Positions 6,554 through 12,346 of a stretch of 28,304 nucleotides of DNA are shown here, piece after piece. The DNA is from a virus. How positions within the stretch are numbered: position 1 is the first letter of the stretch; every line of letters starts with the position of its first letter. Below the pieces are notes generated by a model. It worked only from the letters and a program-made list of their open reading frames with translations. It made no database searches and had not been told where the DNA came from. Both the position numbers and the translations under genes were made by a program. The stretch covers positions 1 through 28,304 of IMG/VR virus record IMGVR_UViG_3300047629_000040. One strand, given 5' to 3'.

Positions 6554-6764
6554 CTCTGCATTTATGACACATAGAGATAAAATACATACCAGATTTTGAG
6601 AGTGTTTTTTTATATTCATGCTCACAATACTCATCTATCATAGATAAAACTTTATTGAGCACATCAATTAATTCATCACGCCCTTCCATGCTCAGGGAAT
6701 CAAAGTCATATCCAGCAATCGAAGTAGCAATCCATTTTAATTCTTTTTTTGTGAAGTCATTCAT
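6534..6764 (-). CDS. Small phage protein with CEHEY/CxxC zinc tail
   Basis: 76 aa from ATG 6764 (stop/start ATGA overlap, AGGGG upstream); a longer frame begins at 6791. Starts MNDFTKKELKWI and has YCEHEY...CHKC near the end. Clear paralogue of the gene at 8465 (MSDFTKEELKTI, NYCEHEY, CMEC). Zinc binding is likely; function unknown. Confidence 0.75.
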   Translation of the reverse strand: MNDFTKKELKWIATSIAGYDFDSLSMEGRDELIDVLNKVLSMIDEYCEHEYKKTLSKSGMYFISMCHKCRDEKPFR

Positions 6765-7009
6765 TCTAATTCCCCTAAAACTTTCTCCCATTCGTGCCTA
6801 TCGCATTCCATGCCATATTGTTTGCGCTTAAAGGCTGTATTTATGTCTCTCTTAATCACAAACCTAGAATTTTCTGATAAATCATCTTTATGCCTTATTA
6901 GAAACTCTGCCATATCTGATACTGCATAGGTTGTTCTTCCTAGGGCGTATCTGAAAGCATAGACTGAAATATCTTGGAAATCCTGGTATGAGATTTTTAT
7001 TTCATTCAT
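6761..7009 (-). CDS. Conserved-looking phage hypothetical protein
   Basis: 82 aa. The motif AFRYALGRTTYAVSDMAEFL (residues about 18-37) recalls a small protein family seen in many phages; no function is known to me. Mostly helical, soluble, no membrane segment. Starts inside the end of the upstream gene (overlap 7002-7009) and ends in an ATGA overlap with the next. Confidence 0.72.
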   Translation of the reverse strand: MNEIKISYQDFQDISVYAFRYALGRTTYAVSDMAEFLIRHKDDLSENSRFVIKRDINTAFKRKQYGMECDRHEWEKVLGELE

Positions 7010-7244
7010 CTTTTAACCCTTCTACTAATTTTATCAACCCATCAATAGCCTCATTTTTAGATTTAAATATGAACTCTAATGGCATAGCCATACCAACTTG
7101 ATGTTCATGATATAAACAGCAAAAACTTATATTTTCTTGATGAATAATGTTTGTTATTTCATATTCACTAAAAAATGGAATATAAGAACCAAATACGGTT
7201 AATGACCACGTCCAACATTTATCGCCTATTTTAAAATCATTCAT
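7002..7244 (-). CDS. Phage hypothetical protein
   Basis: 80 aa from ATG 7244, chosen because it overlaps the stop of the upstream membrane peptide (ATGA). An upstream ATG at 7259 would add five residues. The sequence (FKIGDKCWTWSL...) suggests a small beta-rich domain, followed by a helix (SKNEAIDGLIKLVEGL). Unknown function. Confidence 0.7.
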   Translation of the reverse strand: MNDFKIGDKCWTWSLTVFGSYIPFFSEYEITNIIHQENISFCCLYHEHQVGMAMPLEFIFKSKNEAIDGLIKLVEGLKDE

Positions 7245-7381
7245 AAATATAGTGCCCATATAATAATCATCAACCCTACTGAAAACATAAGTTCAGCAGA
7301 AAATGAATTGAGTAGAAAGAAAGATCTAAAAATCATAAATCCTCCCAGGGTAAATGACGGTAATCTGATAAAATTTTTCAT
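7241..7381 (-). CDS. Small membrane protein
   Basis: 46 aa, preceded by AAGGAG nine bases before ATG 7381. Hydrophobic segments at about 8-26 and 31-46 suggest one or two membrane passes. Ends by overlapping the next start. Unrecognised; could affect the host envelope. Confidence 0.62.
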   Translation of the reverse strand: MKNFIRLPSFTLGGFMIFRSFFLLNSFSAELMFSVGLMIIIWALYL

Positions 7382-7384
7382 ATG

Positions 7385-7522
7385 CTAAATCTCCTTTTTT
7401 ATAAAAAAATTAAAAATCCTTAAACAATCGTCACATAAAATGAATAAATCGTTTTCAAATTTAACTACATTAGAACCCTTTCTTTTTTTACACATCGCGC
7501 ATTTTCGTTTAACCCACCACAT
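7385..7522 (-). CDS. Small zinc-ribbon protein
   Basis: 45 aa with KCAMCKKRK (C8, C11) and LCDDC (C30, C33), a two-CxxC zinc ribbon. It overlaps the end of the upstream micropeptide by 14 bases. Its tail carries the AAGGAG ribosome site of the next gene. Role unknown; could bind nucleic acid. Confidence 0.62.
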   Translation of the reverse strand: MWWVKRKCAMCKKRKGSNVVKFENDLFILCDDCLRIFNFFIKKEI

Positions 7523-7598
7523 AAAAAATGGCCATCAATAGATAGATAGTTGCCGCTATACAGATGATTGCTAGTAAATCACAGATTATTTCCTTCAT
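7509..7598 (-). CDS. Membrane micropeptide
   Basis: 29 aa: almost entirely one transmembrane helix (residues about 8-27), with GGAGAG six bases before the ATG. Overlaps the next gene by 14 bases. The good ribosome site and the operon context support expression. Confidence 0.58.
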   Translation of the reverse strand: MKEIICDLLAIICIAATIYLLMAIFYVVG

Positions 7599-7601
7599 TT
7601 T

Positions 7602-7757
7602 TTACTCTCCTTCGTTGATGATTAAAGCTAAACATAAAATCTCGCAATTTATACTACACATGTACAGCCACAAATCATTGTAGTAACATGCTGTGGCTAT
7701 TAATATTACTGATGCCAATAACAAAATTATTTGTGCAATTAGTCCATATATTTTCAT
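7602..7757 (-). CDS. Small membrane protein
   Basis: 51 aa with a hydrophobic segment at about 5-24 and a second weaker one at about 34-47. AAGGAAA precedes ATG 7757. Its last codons carry the GGAGAG ribosome site of the next gene. Several cysteines; function unknown. Confidence 0.6.
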   Translation of the reverse strand: MKIYGLIAQIILLLASVILIATACYYNDLWLYMCSINCEILCLALIINEGE

Positions 7758-7794
7758 TTTTATTTCCTTATTTTAGTTAAGAATATTTAAGAAA

Positions 7795-7959
7795 TTACCG
7801 TTCCAATTTATCTAATCTCATCAATATATGTTCAAGTATTTCTTGCACATAATTATGTTGTGATAACAATGTTTCTTTATGATTATTTTCATCAAGCCAT
7901 TTTCTAATTAAAGGATATGACTTGTTTAGTCTTTCTTGGGGGGTATACCAGTCATTCAT
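7795..7959 (-). CDS. Small helical phage protein
   Basis: 54 aa, hydrophilic, mostly helix, with a C-terminal amphipathic stretch (YVQEILEHILMRLDKLER) that could dimerise. AAAGGAAA precedes the ATG, and the start overlaps the upstream stop (ATGA). Unrecognised. Confidence 0.62.
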   Translation of the reverse strand: MNDWYTPQERLNKSYPLIRKWLDENNHKETLLSQHNYVQEILEHILMRLDKLER

Positions 7960-8126
7960 TCTATTTCCTTTAGTTGTTCGGATTGTTGTGTTGTTATCTT
8001 ATCAAGAAGGTTGGCTAACTCTATTTTGAGTCCTTCCTCATGCCACCAATCTCCGTTATTAAATTTCTCAAATGTGTAGTGAGCAAAATCCATCAACTGC
8101 ATGATTTGTTTTTCACTGATTATCAT
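7956..8126 (-). CDS. Small phage protein
   Basis: 56 aa starting MIISEKQIMQLMDFAHYTFE. GAGAGGA precedes the ATG. Its first five residues equal those of the gene at 8113 because both starts lie in the same 17-base repeat. Overlaps the upstream gene by 14 bases and ends with an ATGA overlap. Function unknown. Confidence 0.65.
   Translation of the reverse strand: MIISEKQIMQLMDFAHYTFEKFNNGDWWHEEGLKIELANLLDKITTQQSEQLKEIE
8110..8126. repeat. 17-base gene-junction repeat, second copy at 8462-8478
   Basis: TTTTCACTGATTATCAT occurs identically at 8110-8126 and 8462-8478. Each copy spans an overlapping stop and start (minus strand GATGATAATCAGTGA), so the repeat separates successive gene cassettes. 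Confidence 0.75.
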
Positions 8127-8478
8127 CAAATCCTCTCCATAGTTGTTTCATATAATCAGCATGAGGCTTTAAAAATTCTTTTATTTTAGGCTCATCTTCT
8201 TTATTAACTGCAATTAGATAAACCCCAAATATTCCTTTGCGCTGCCTTATCACAGATAATTGAAGGATATTTTCAGTGGATTGTTCGTCATCACTTACTT
8301 CATGCTCATCCCAATCCCAGCGAAATATTAAGTTCATATCAATATCATCGTCGTGATGTTCTTCATAAAAATCATCCCAACAACCATATTCCCAAGTACA
8401 TTCACGACTAAAATAATTATTGTCTGAACAATAATAAGGATGTTTTATCTCGTATAATTTATTTTCACTGATTATCAT
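8113..8478 (-). CDS. Acidic phage hypothetical protein
   Basis: 121 aa, strongly acidic in the middle (HHDDDID, EVSDDEQSTE), with several Trp residues and a beta-strand pair (LQLSVIRQRKGIFGVYLIAV). Acidity and size would fit a DNA-mimic or inhibitor-type protein, but nothing specific shows this. GAGGA precedes ATG 8478. Overlaps neighbours by 14 bases on both sides. Confidence 0.7.
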   Translation of the reverse strand: MIISENKLYEIKHPYYCSDNNYFSRECTWEYGCWDDFYEEHHDDDIDMNLIFRWDWDEHEVSDDEQSTENILQLSVIRQRKGIFGVYLIAVNKEDEPKIKEFLKPHADYMKQLWRGFDDNQ

Positions 8479-8704
8479 TGCATATCCTCAACGCATGGCA
8501 CTCCATGCATTTTTCAATAAATGGTTCATTGTTTTGGTCTTGCAAGAATGTTATGTACTCATGCTCGCAATAGTTATCAATTATTCGTTTAATTTTCAAA
8601 TCAAGGGCGCGTTCTTCTTCGTCACCTTCTGTACCATGCTCGGTCGATAGATATTGGCTCCATTCAAGGATGGTTTTTAATTCTTCTTTAGTGAAATCAC
8701 TCAT
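8465..8704 (-). CDS. Paralogue of 6534 gene, CEHEY/CxxC zinc tail
   Basis: 79 aa from ATG 8704 (ATGA overlap, GGAG upstream); a longer frame starts at 8731. MSDFTKEELKTIL, NYCEHEY and CMEC match the gene at 6534 across most of its length. A gene-duplication pair within one operon. Function unknown. Confidence 0.73.
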   Translation of the reverse strand: MSDFTKEELKTILEWSQYLSTEHGTEGDEEERALDLKIKRIIDNYCEHEYITFLQDQNNEPFIEKCMECHALRICNDNQ

Positions 8705-9450
8705 TTGTAATATTCTCCGCATTTTTTGCATTTATATTTGGTGTCTTCATAATTTCCTTGGTGCGTCATCATGCGCTTGTATCCTGCTATGGTATTACAA
8801 TATATTGCGCCGTCCCTTTCATGTTGGCATTCAATCCCATCCTCGGATTCGCACCCGATTTGTTTTTTGGCTTCTTTTAGACAACTATTTATGACATTTA
8901 CTAATATTTTACCGCAGTTAGGATAGAGACAATTTGGTCCTTTGGTCCCATATTTTTCGGTGAATTTCCACATTAGGTCAGTGATTTTTATTTTCAATTC
9001 CATTTTAGGTTCCATGAAATCTAGTTTTAATTTATTCCAATATTCTATTTGGGAGTCTATTAGGGATTGTTTGGTGGGATATAATTTATCTGGATGCTTC
9101 CAATTGCCTCCTGTATCCCATCCGTCCAGCGTTTTGCAATCACTTAATACATATTCATCATTGTCTTTATGGTATTTTATTTTTGCTGTACATATCTCAT
9201 CGCAATCTATCAACCAAACCTCTTGACCAATTTCATATTTAGATTTTGATTGAGTTAATTCGGTTAATGTTGTGATAAGTTCATCGATTTTTTTCCCGAA
9301 ATATAAGCACGCCTCATTCGTTGCTGTCAGTCCGTAATTTTCTAAACCATTTTGCCCCGTAAATTCGATTTCTATCGTCACCCATTTATCTTTTCTACTT
9401 AATTTTTCAGCTAATTGGCAGACTATCTTCAATTTTTCGTAATCAATCAT
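8701..9450 (-). CDS. Multi-part phage hypothetical protein with zinc tail
   Basis: 249 aa. The N-terminal part (1-70) is helix/strand. A middle part (72-140) has a small beta domain (KYEIGQEVWLID) and the sequence YPTKQSLIDSQIEYW. Residues about 150-200 are a helical unit with paired cysteines, and the C-terminus carries C-x-H ... C-x-x-C, like the short neighbours. It looks like several small phage modules fused. Function unknown. ATG 9450 overlaps the upstream stop by eight bases. Confidence 0.75.
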   Translation of the reverse strand: MIDYEKLKIVCQLAEKLSRKDKWVTIEIEFTGQNGLENYGLTATNEACLYFGKKIDELITTLTELTQSKSKYEIGQEVWLIDCDEICTAKIKYHKDNDEYVLSDCKTLDGWDTGGNWKHPDKLYPTKQSLIDSQIEYWNKLKLDFMEPKMELKIKITDLMWKFTEKYGTKGPNCLYPNCGKILVNVINSCLKEAKKQIGCESEDGIECQHERDGAIYCNTIAGYKRMMTHQGNYEDTKYKCKKCGEYYK

Positions 9451-9547
9451 TTTTACCCCTAATTTTTATGCTACCAAGTCCAATTGCTAACCAAAAACAA
9501 CACCATTCAGCGGCATGTGCTATTATTTTTATTTCTTCTGTTGTCAT
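9443..9547 (-). CDS. Membrane micropeptide
   Basis: 34 aa. A short polar start (MTTEEIKIIAHAAE) leads into one hydrophobic helix (WCCFWLAIGLGSI). Coupled on both sides: its start overlaps the stop of the upstream gene (ATGA) and its end overlaps the next start by eight bases. Function unknown. Confidence 0.6.
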   Translation of the reverse strand: MTTEEIKIIAHAAEWCCFWLAIGLGSIKIRGKND

Positions 9548-9747
9548 TTATCTAAACCCCCATCCTGCCTAATCACCATTTTTGCGAAAGATACTAAAGA
9601 CTCCCATGCCGCTCTGTTGCTTTTTTCTTGATAAACAACATTGTCATTTTCATCTTGTACCTCTACGGTTACCTCTCCATCATCATTCATCCTTGCAAAA
9701 ACATAATGGTCTTCTCCGCATAGGCTATATAGGGTTACGTCTTTCAT
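9544..9747 (-). CDS. Small phage hypothetical protein
   Basis: 67 aa, acidic, with alternating strands (YVFARMNDDGEVTVEVQDENDNVVYQ kept here in part) followed by a helix. AAGGAAA, embedded in the tail of the upstream gene, precedes the ATG. Unrecognised. Confidence 0.68.
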   Translation of the reverse strand: MKDVTLYSLCGEDHYVFARMNDDGEVTVEVQDENDNVVYQEKSNRAAWESLVSFAKMVIRQDGGLDK

Positions 9748-9748
9748 T

Positions 9749-9961
9749 TTAATTTCCTTTTTTAAGTATTTTTAATAAATATTCTAAACCATCAATTAGT
9801 TCTTCATAATCCTCTGCTCTCAACGTGTATTCTATTTTTTCATGAACACAATGACTTTGTTTATAATGAAAATTTATGGTGTAACTTCCACCATCAAAAT
9901 CCCCATCAAATTCACACCTGGGGCTGTAAGATTGTATGTATCTCAAATCTAATAAATTCAT
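9749..9961 (-). CDS. Small phage hypothetical protein
   Basis: 70 aa, beta-rich first half and a C-terminal helix (YEELIDGLEYLLKILKKGN). Its last codons LKKGN-stop encode the ribosome site for the next gene. The upstream gene at 9965 ends with the same five residues, so the two junctions are near-repeats. Unknown function. Confidence 0.7.
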   Translation of the reverse strand: MNLLDLRYIQSYSPRCEFDGDFDGGSYTINFHYKQSHCVHEKIEYTLRAEDYEELIDGLEYLLKILKKGN

Positions 9962-9964
9962 TTT

Positions 9965-10147
9965 TTAATTCCCTTTTTTTAATAATTTAGAAATAAAATA
10001 AGAAAATTCACTGCTGCTTTTGCAAGAATCAGCTTTTACAAATAAAACACCTCTAAAGAATTCGTAATCTTCTGGATCGGCTATTAAGGGAACTACTTTA
10101 TTTATTATCGATTCTATTTGCTGCGCACTAAATTTTTCTACTATCAT
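9965..10147 (-). CDS. Small helical phage protein
   Basis: 60 aa. Helical (FSAQQIESIINKVVPLIA, FSYFISKLL), ending LKKGN as in the next gene, with AAAGGGAA serving as the downstream ribosome site. GGAG precedes its own ATG. Unrecognised. Confidence 0.68.
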   Translation of the reverse strand: MIVEKFSAQQIESIINKVVPLIADPEDYEFFRGVLFVKADSCKSSSEFSYFISKLLKKGN

Positions 10148-10173
10148 TTTTTAATCTCCGTTCTTAATCCTTT

Positions 10174-10359
10174 TTAAATACTCTCGTAAAAACTACCCTT
10201 CAATTTTCTATTGCAAATATTTAAGCAAATTTTCAGATGCTCAGTTATTTCTTCGTTTTTTTCTTTACTTAATAAATCAACAAACCATTTTTTATAATTA
10301 TGCAAATAAAATAAATCTTTGTAATTTTCTAAAACTTCATACGTTAATGTATCTTTCAC
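10174..10359 (-). CDS. Small phage protein, first gene of csrA operon
   Basis: 61 aa starting with GTG at 10359, with AGGGGG five bases before. Helical, basic C-terminus. First gene after the promoter at 10391-10419. Unrecognised. Confidence 0.65.
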   Translation of the reverse strand: MKDTLTYEVLENYKDLFYLHNYKKWFVDLLSKEKNEEITEHLKICLNICNRKLKGSFYESI

Positions 10360-10379
10360 TTTGACCCCCTTTTATTAAC

Positions 10380-10442
10380 TCAATAGAAACATGATAAGCC
10401 ATTTCTCATACTAAATCAATAGAAATATGAGAAATTGTTTCT
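10380..10442. promoter_or_regulatory. Nested operator-like repeats over the csrA-operon promoter
   Basis: ATTTCTCATA (10401-10410) is a perfect inverted repeat of TATGAGAAAT (10426-10435). Outside these, AGAAAC (10385-10390) mirrors GTTTCT (10437-10442). In direct orientation, TCAATAGAAAYATGA occurs at 10380-10394 and 10416-10430 (one mismatch, 36 bases apart). The repeats cover both promoter boxes, so a bound repressor would shut off the operon. Confidence 0.6.
10391..10419 (-). promoter_or_regulatory. Promoter of the csrA operon
   Basis: On the minus strand TTGATT (10419-10414), 17 bases, TATCAT (10396-10391), reading into the GTG at 10359. It lies within the nested repeats at 10380-10442. 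Confidence 0.62.
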
Positions 10443-10470
10443 CCTAAAATGAAATGAATTTGATCACCAC

Positions 10471-10500
10471 TTGAAATGTATGAAAAATATAAGGTAATAT
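10471..10500 (+). promoter_or_regulatory. Weak candidate rightward promoter
   Basis: TTGAAA (10471-10476), 18 bases, TAATAT (10495-10500). It is the best plus-strand candidate before the gene at 10637 and the packaging genes. A nearby TTGACA at 10507 has no good -10. Confidence 0.35.
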
Positions 10501-10530
10501 GAGTTATTGACAGAGTTATCCAGAGATTTT

Positions 10531-10650
10531 GTGAACTTTTCTTTAATTAAATACCATGGAAAGCTTGATGATTTTGAATCATTGTGGGATTATTTAGATG
10601 GTATTAACAATTTCATTAATTATTTAAAGGTAACTTATGCTTTGTCCTAA
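10531..10650 (+). CDS. Doubtful small ORF
   Basis: 39 codons from a GTG at 10531, overlapping the next gene by 14 bases as many neighbours do. Encodes a plausible soluble helix-rich peptide (KLDDFESLWDYLDGINNF). The ribosome site is weak, so it may be chance. Otherwise the 277-base gap 10360-10636 holds only regulatory sequence. Confidence 0.3.
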   Translation: MNFSLIKYHGKLDDFESLWDYLDGINNFINYLKVTYALS

Positions 10651-10870
10651 ATGCAATAACTCCGGTAAAAAACGAGGTATTGGCATGATGGACGTAACTT
10701 GTGATTGCCAATATGAAGAAATTAAGACAAAAGGCGAATCTAAGCAAGTACCAGTTGATAAGAGGTCTAAGACGTATCGGGATGCGATTGCTCAACTTAT
10801 GGTGTCCGCAAAAGTCACCAGAGAAAAAGCCGTGAAAATGTTTGATGAAGAGTTTCAGAAACTTCCGTAG
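10637..10870 (+). CDS. Small zinc-binding phage protein
   Basis: 77 aa. N-terminal LCPKCNNSGKKRG with a later CDC gives a DnaJ-like single zinc loop (C3, C6, C22, C24). The C-terminal part is helical and basic (AIAQLMVSAKVTREKAVKMF). AAAGG precedes the ATG. Its stop codon TAG (10868-10870) lies inside the tRNA-like element that follows. First clear gene of the rightward block. Confidence 0.72.
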   Translation: MLCPKCNNSGKKRGIGMMDVTCDCQYEEIKTKGESKQVPVDKRSKTYRDAIAQLMVSAKVTREKAVKMFDEEFQKLP

Positions 10871-10933
10871 CTCAGTGGCAGAGCTCTGTACGAAAGTATG
10901 GGTAGTTGTTACGTTCGAATCGTAACCGGAGGA
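10861..10933 (+). ncRNA. tRNA-like element
   Basis: A cloverleaf-like fold of about 72 bases. The acceptor stem is CTTCCG (10862-10867) with CGGAGG (10927-10932), six pairs. The D arm is GCTC/GAGC with an AGTGGCA loop (10870-10884). The middle hairpin is CTGTA/TATGG with a six-base loop CGAAAG that lacks U33. The T arm is TTACG/CGTAA with the standard loop TTCGAAT (10909-10925), then A73 and TCA. The short acceptor stem and six-base anticodon loop argue against a normal decoding tRNA. It may be a decayed tRNA, a processing signal or a regulatory mimic. It overlaps the stop of the gene at 10637. Confidence 0.62.
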
Positions 10934-10939
10934 TCAATT

Positions 10940-11344
10940 TTGGGTTTTTTTATGACAGATGAAGAAATTGTTGATTTGATATCTCGAAAACATGGCGCTC
11001 TAAAAAACCATCTTTTAGTTGAATTGTCTAAAATAGAAAAAGATATATGGGCCGCTTATAGAAGAATAGATTATGCCCTTGAGAAATGTGATAAGCTTAT
11101 TAAAAGATATGAGAAAGTAAATCCAGAGATAAGCTTCAGAGAAAAATTATCCGCAGATTTATTTAAAGAAGTAGAAAAGTCCGTTAAAGAAAAGGTGACT
11201 CAATTCATTAATGAGATAGGTAATTTACCTGAATACAGGGACCTTGCTAATATCATTAATAACCATGCAAATGCCTATGAAAGATTGGTTTATGCTTATA
11301 ATGAACTTCTGAAAGAAGTTAGCGAGCTAAAAAATGACCGATAA
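10940..11344 (+). CDS. Coiled-coil phage protein
   Basis: 134 aa if started at TTG 10940, which has GGAGG (10928-10932) at an ideal seven-base distance. An in-frame ATG at 10952 has no close ribosome site, and the frame also opens at ATG 10898 inside the tRNA-like element. Almost wholly helical with heptads and basic/acidic repeats. No known motif. Precedes the small terminase gene, so it may belong to the packaging transcript. The GGAGG is the 3' strand of the tRNA-like acceptor stem. Confidence 0.68.
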   Translation: MGFFMTDEEIVDLISRKHGALKNHLLVELSKIEKDIWAAYRRIDYALEKCDKLIKRYEKVNPEISFREKLSADLFKEVEKSVKEKVTQFINEIGNLPEYRDLANIINNHANAYERLVYAYNELLKEVSELKNDR

Positions 11345-11377
11345 ATCTAGAAATTTTTTATGCTGTAGGAGATAATT

Positions 11378-11854
11378 ATGCCTGGTGGGCGACCTACAAA
11401 ATATTCCCCCGAGATTGTTGAGTTAATATGTGAAAGAGTAGCTACCCATGATATGGGACTACGTCGATTAACAGACTTATATGATGATATGCCAGATAAG
11501 GTAACAATCAATATTTGGCGTCGAAAATATCCAGAGTTCCGTTCCCAATACGCACAAGCCAAGTGCGAACAGATAGAGTTTTTAACAGAAGATATCTTAG
11601 ATATAGCTGATGATTCTCGCAATGATTGGATGGAATCCTTGAATGATGATGGTAACTTTCAAGGGTATAAAGTTAATGGCGATCACATTCAAAGATGTAA
11701 ACTAAGAGTTGATACAAGAAAGTGGCTTGCTTCAAAATTAGCCCCTAAAATATACGGCGACAAAAAACAAGAAGAATCCAATCCTCAAGAAACATTATCT
11801 AAGATTAAAGATTTGGTTAATGAATTAAATAAAACAAATAACAGTGATATTTAA
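11378..11854 (+). CDS. Terminase small subunit
   Basis: 158 aa. Starts GGRPTKYSPEIVELI, with an HTH-like region (residues 5-55, ending INIWRRKYPEF) and the typical YAQAKCEQIEFLTEDILDIADD helix of Sf6-type small terminases. The later segment TRKWLASKLAPKIYGDK is also typical. It recognises the packaging start site on DNA and hands it to the large subunit. TAGGAG precedes the ATG. The large subunit follows about 1.5 kb later, after inserted small genes. Confidence 0.88.
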   Translation: MPGGRPTKYSPEIVELICERVATHDMGLRRLTDLYDDMPDKVTINIWRRKYPEFRSQYAQAKCEQIEFLTEDILDIADDSRNDWMESLNDDGNFQGYKVNGDHIQRCKLRVDTRKWLASKLAPKIYGDKKQEESNPQETLSKIKDLVNELNKTNNSDI

Positions 11855-11855
11855 T
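11820..11855. repeat. Duplicated gene-tail repeat, second copy at 11984-12019
   Basis: ATGAATTAAATAAAAC is identical at 11820-11835 and 11984-11999, and the similarity continues for about 20 more bases. It makes both reading frames end in ELNKTN, then two or three similar residues and I-stop. Confidence 0.65.
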
Positions 11856-12018
11856 GAAGCCATTCGAAGAAATGACAGAGGAAGAAAGGAAAGAAGTTGT
11901 TCGAATTTATAATGAAGCAAATTATCATTTTATTCAATCTTTGCTTCCTGAGGAATGGAGGGATACATTTAAAATTCCTTTCCATGAATTAAATAAAACT
12001 AATTCCAGTGAAATATAA
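11854..12018 (+). CDS. Small phage protein sharing its tail with small terminase
   Basis: 54 aa, start coupled to the previous stop (TAATG at 11852-11856). Acidic helical start (MKPFEEMTEEERKEVVRIY). The C-terminus ELNKTNSSEI nearly copies the small terminase tail ELNKTNNSDI. Function unknown. Confidence 0.65.
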   Translation: MKPFEEMTEEERKEVVRIYNEANYHFIQSLLPEEWRDTFKIPFHELNKTNSSEI

Positions 12019-12071
12019 TTAATCATCCATGTCTCATAAAGATCCACGCCAGCATTGAAGATTATCCTATA

Positions 12072-12099
12072 TTGACATGCAGTTATTGCGTGTTATAAT
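12072..12099 (+). promoter_or_regulatory. Strong sigma70 promoter
   Basis: TTGACA (12072-12077), 16 bases, TATAAT (12094-12099) with an extended -10 TG at 12091-12092. Both hexamers are perfect. It reads into the HTH gene at 12171, through a hairpin. Confidence 0.85.
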
Positions 12100-12109
12100 C
12101 TCATAAGAA

Positions 12110-12153
12110 AACCCACCAAGGCTATGCTTAATGTATCCTCAAACCGGTGGGTT
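12110..12153 (+). promoter_or_regulatory. Leader hairpin after the strong promoter
   Basis: AACCCACC (12110-12117) pairs with GGTGGGTT (12146-12153), eight perfect pairs with a 28-base loop, starting a few bases after the expected transcript start. No clear U-tract follows, so a leader or small RNA is likelier than a terminator. Confidence 0.55.
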
Positions 12154-12170
12154 ATTTAATAGATTCATAT

Positions 12171-12344
12171 ATGACTAACATAGAACTAAAAGAAATCCGT
12201 AAGCAGCTAGAATTAAAACAAACAGAAATGGCAGAATTATTACAATGTTCATTACGTATGTATCAATATTATGAAAGTGGTGAGCAAAAGATTCCTGCTA
12301 TGACGGCTTGGTTTGTTAAATATGTTAAGAATAAGGTTATATAA
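12171..12344 (+). CDS. Small HTH (Cro/CI-type) regulator
   Basis: 57 aa: IELKEIRKQLELKQTEMAELLQCSLRMYQYYESGEQKIPAMTAWFVKYV in pieces fits an HTH_XRE domain. Helix 2 is QTEMAELLQ and the recognition helix is SLRMYQYYESG. ATG 12171 is used, though no ribosome site is close; an in-frame GTG at 12147 sits inside the leader hairpin. It lies between the terminase subunits with its own strong promoter. It may regulate itself or late genes. Confidence 0.75.
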   Translation: MTNIELKEIRKQLELKQTEMAELLQCSLRMYQYYESGEQKIPAMTAWFVKYVKNKVI

Positions 12345-12346
12345 TA

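Noticed and set aside
8942-9226. 94-codon plus-strand frame
   Set aside because: Opposite the 249-aa minus-strand gene that is coupled to its neighbours; no ribosome site.
10507-10535. TTGACA as a rightward -35 box
   Set aside because: No acceptable -10 at 16-18 bases. It lies beside a one-mismatch DnaA-box-like TTATCCAGA (10516-10524) that I also could not support as an origin.
10861-10933. Ordinary decoding tRNA gene or prophage attP site
   Set aside because: Six-base anticodon loop without U33 and imperfect acceptor stem argue against decoding; no integrase is present to support an attachment site.
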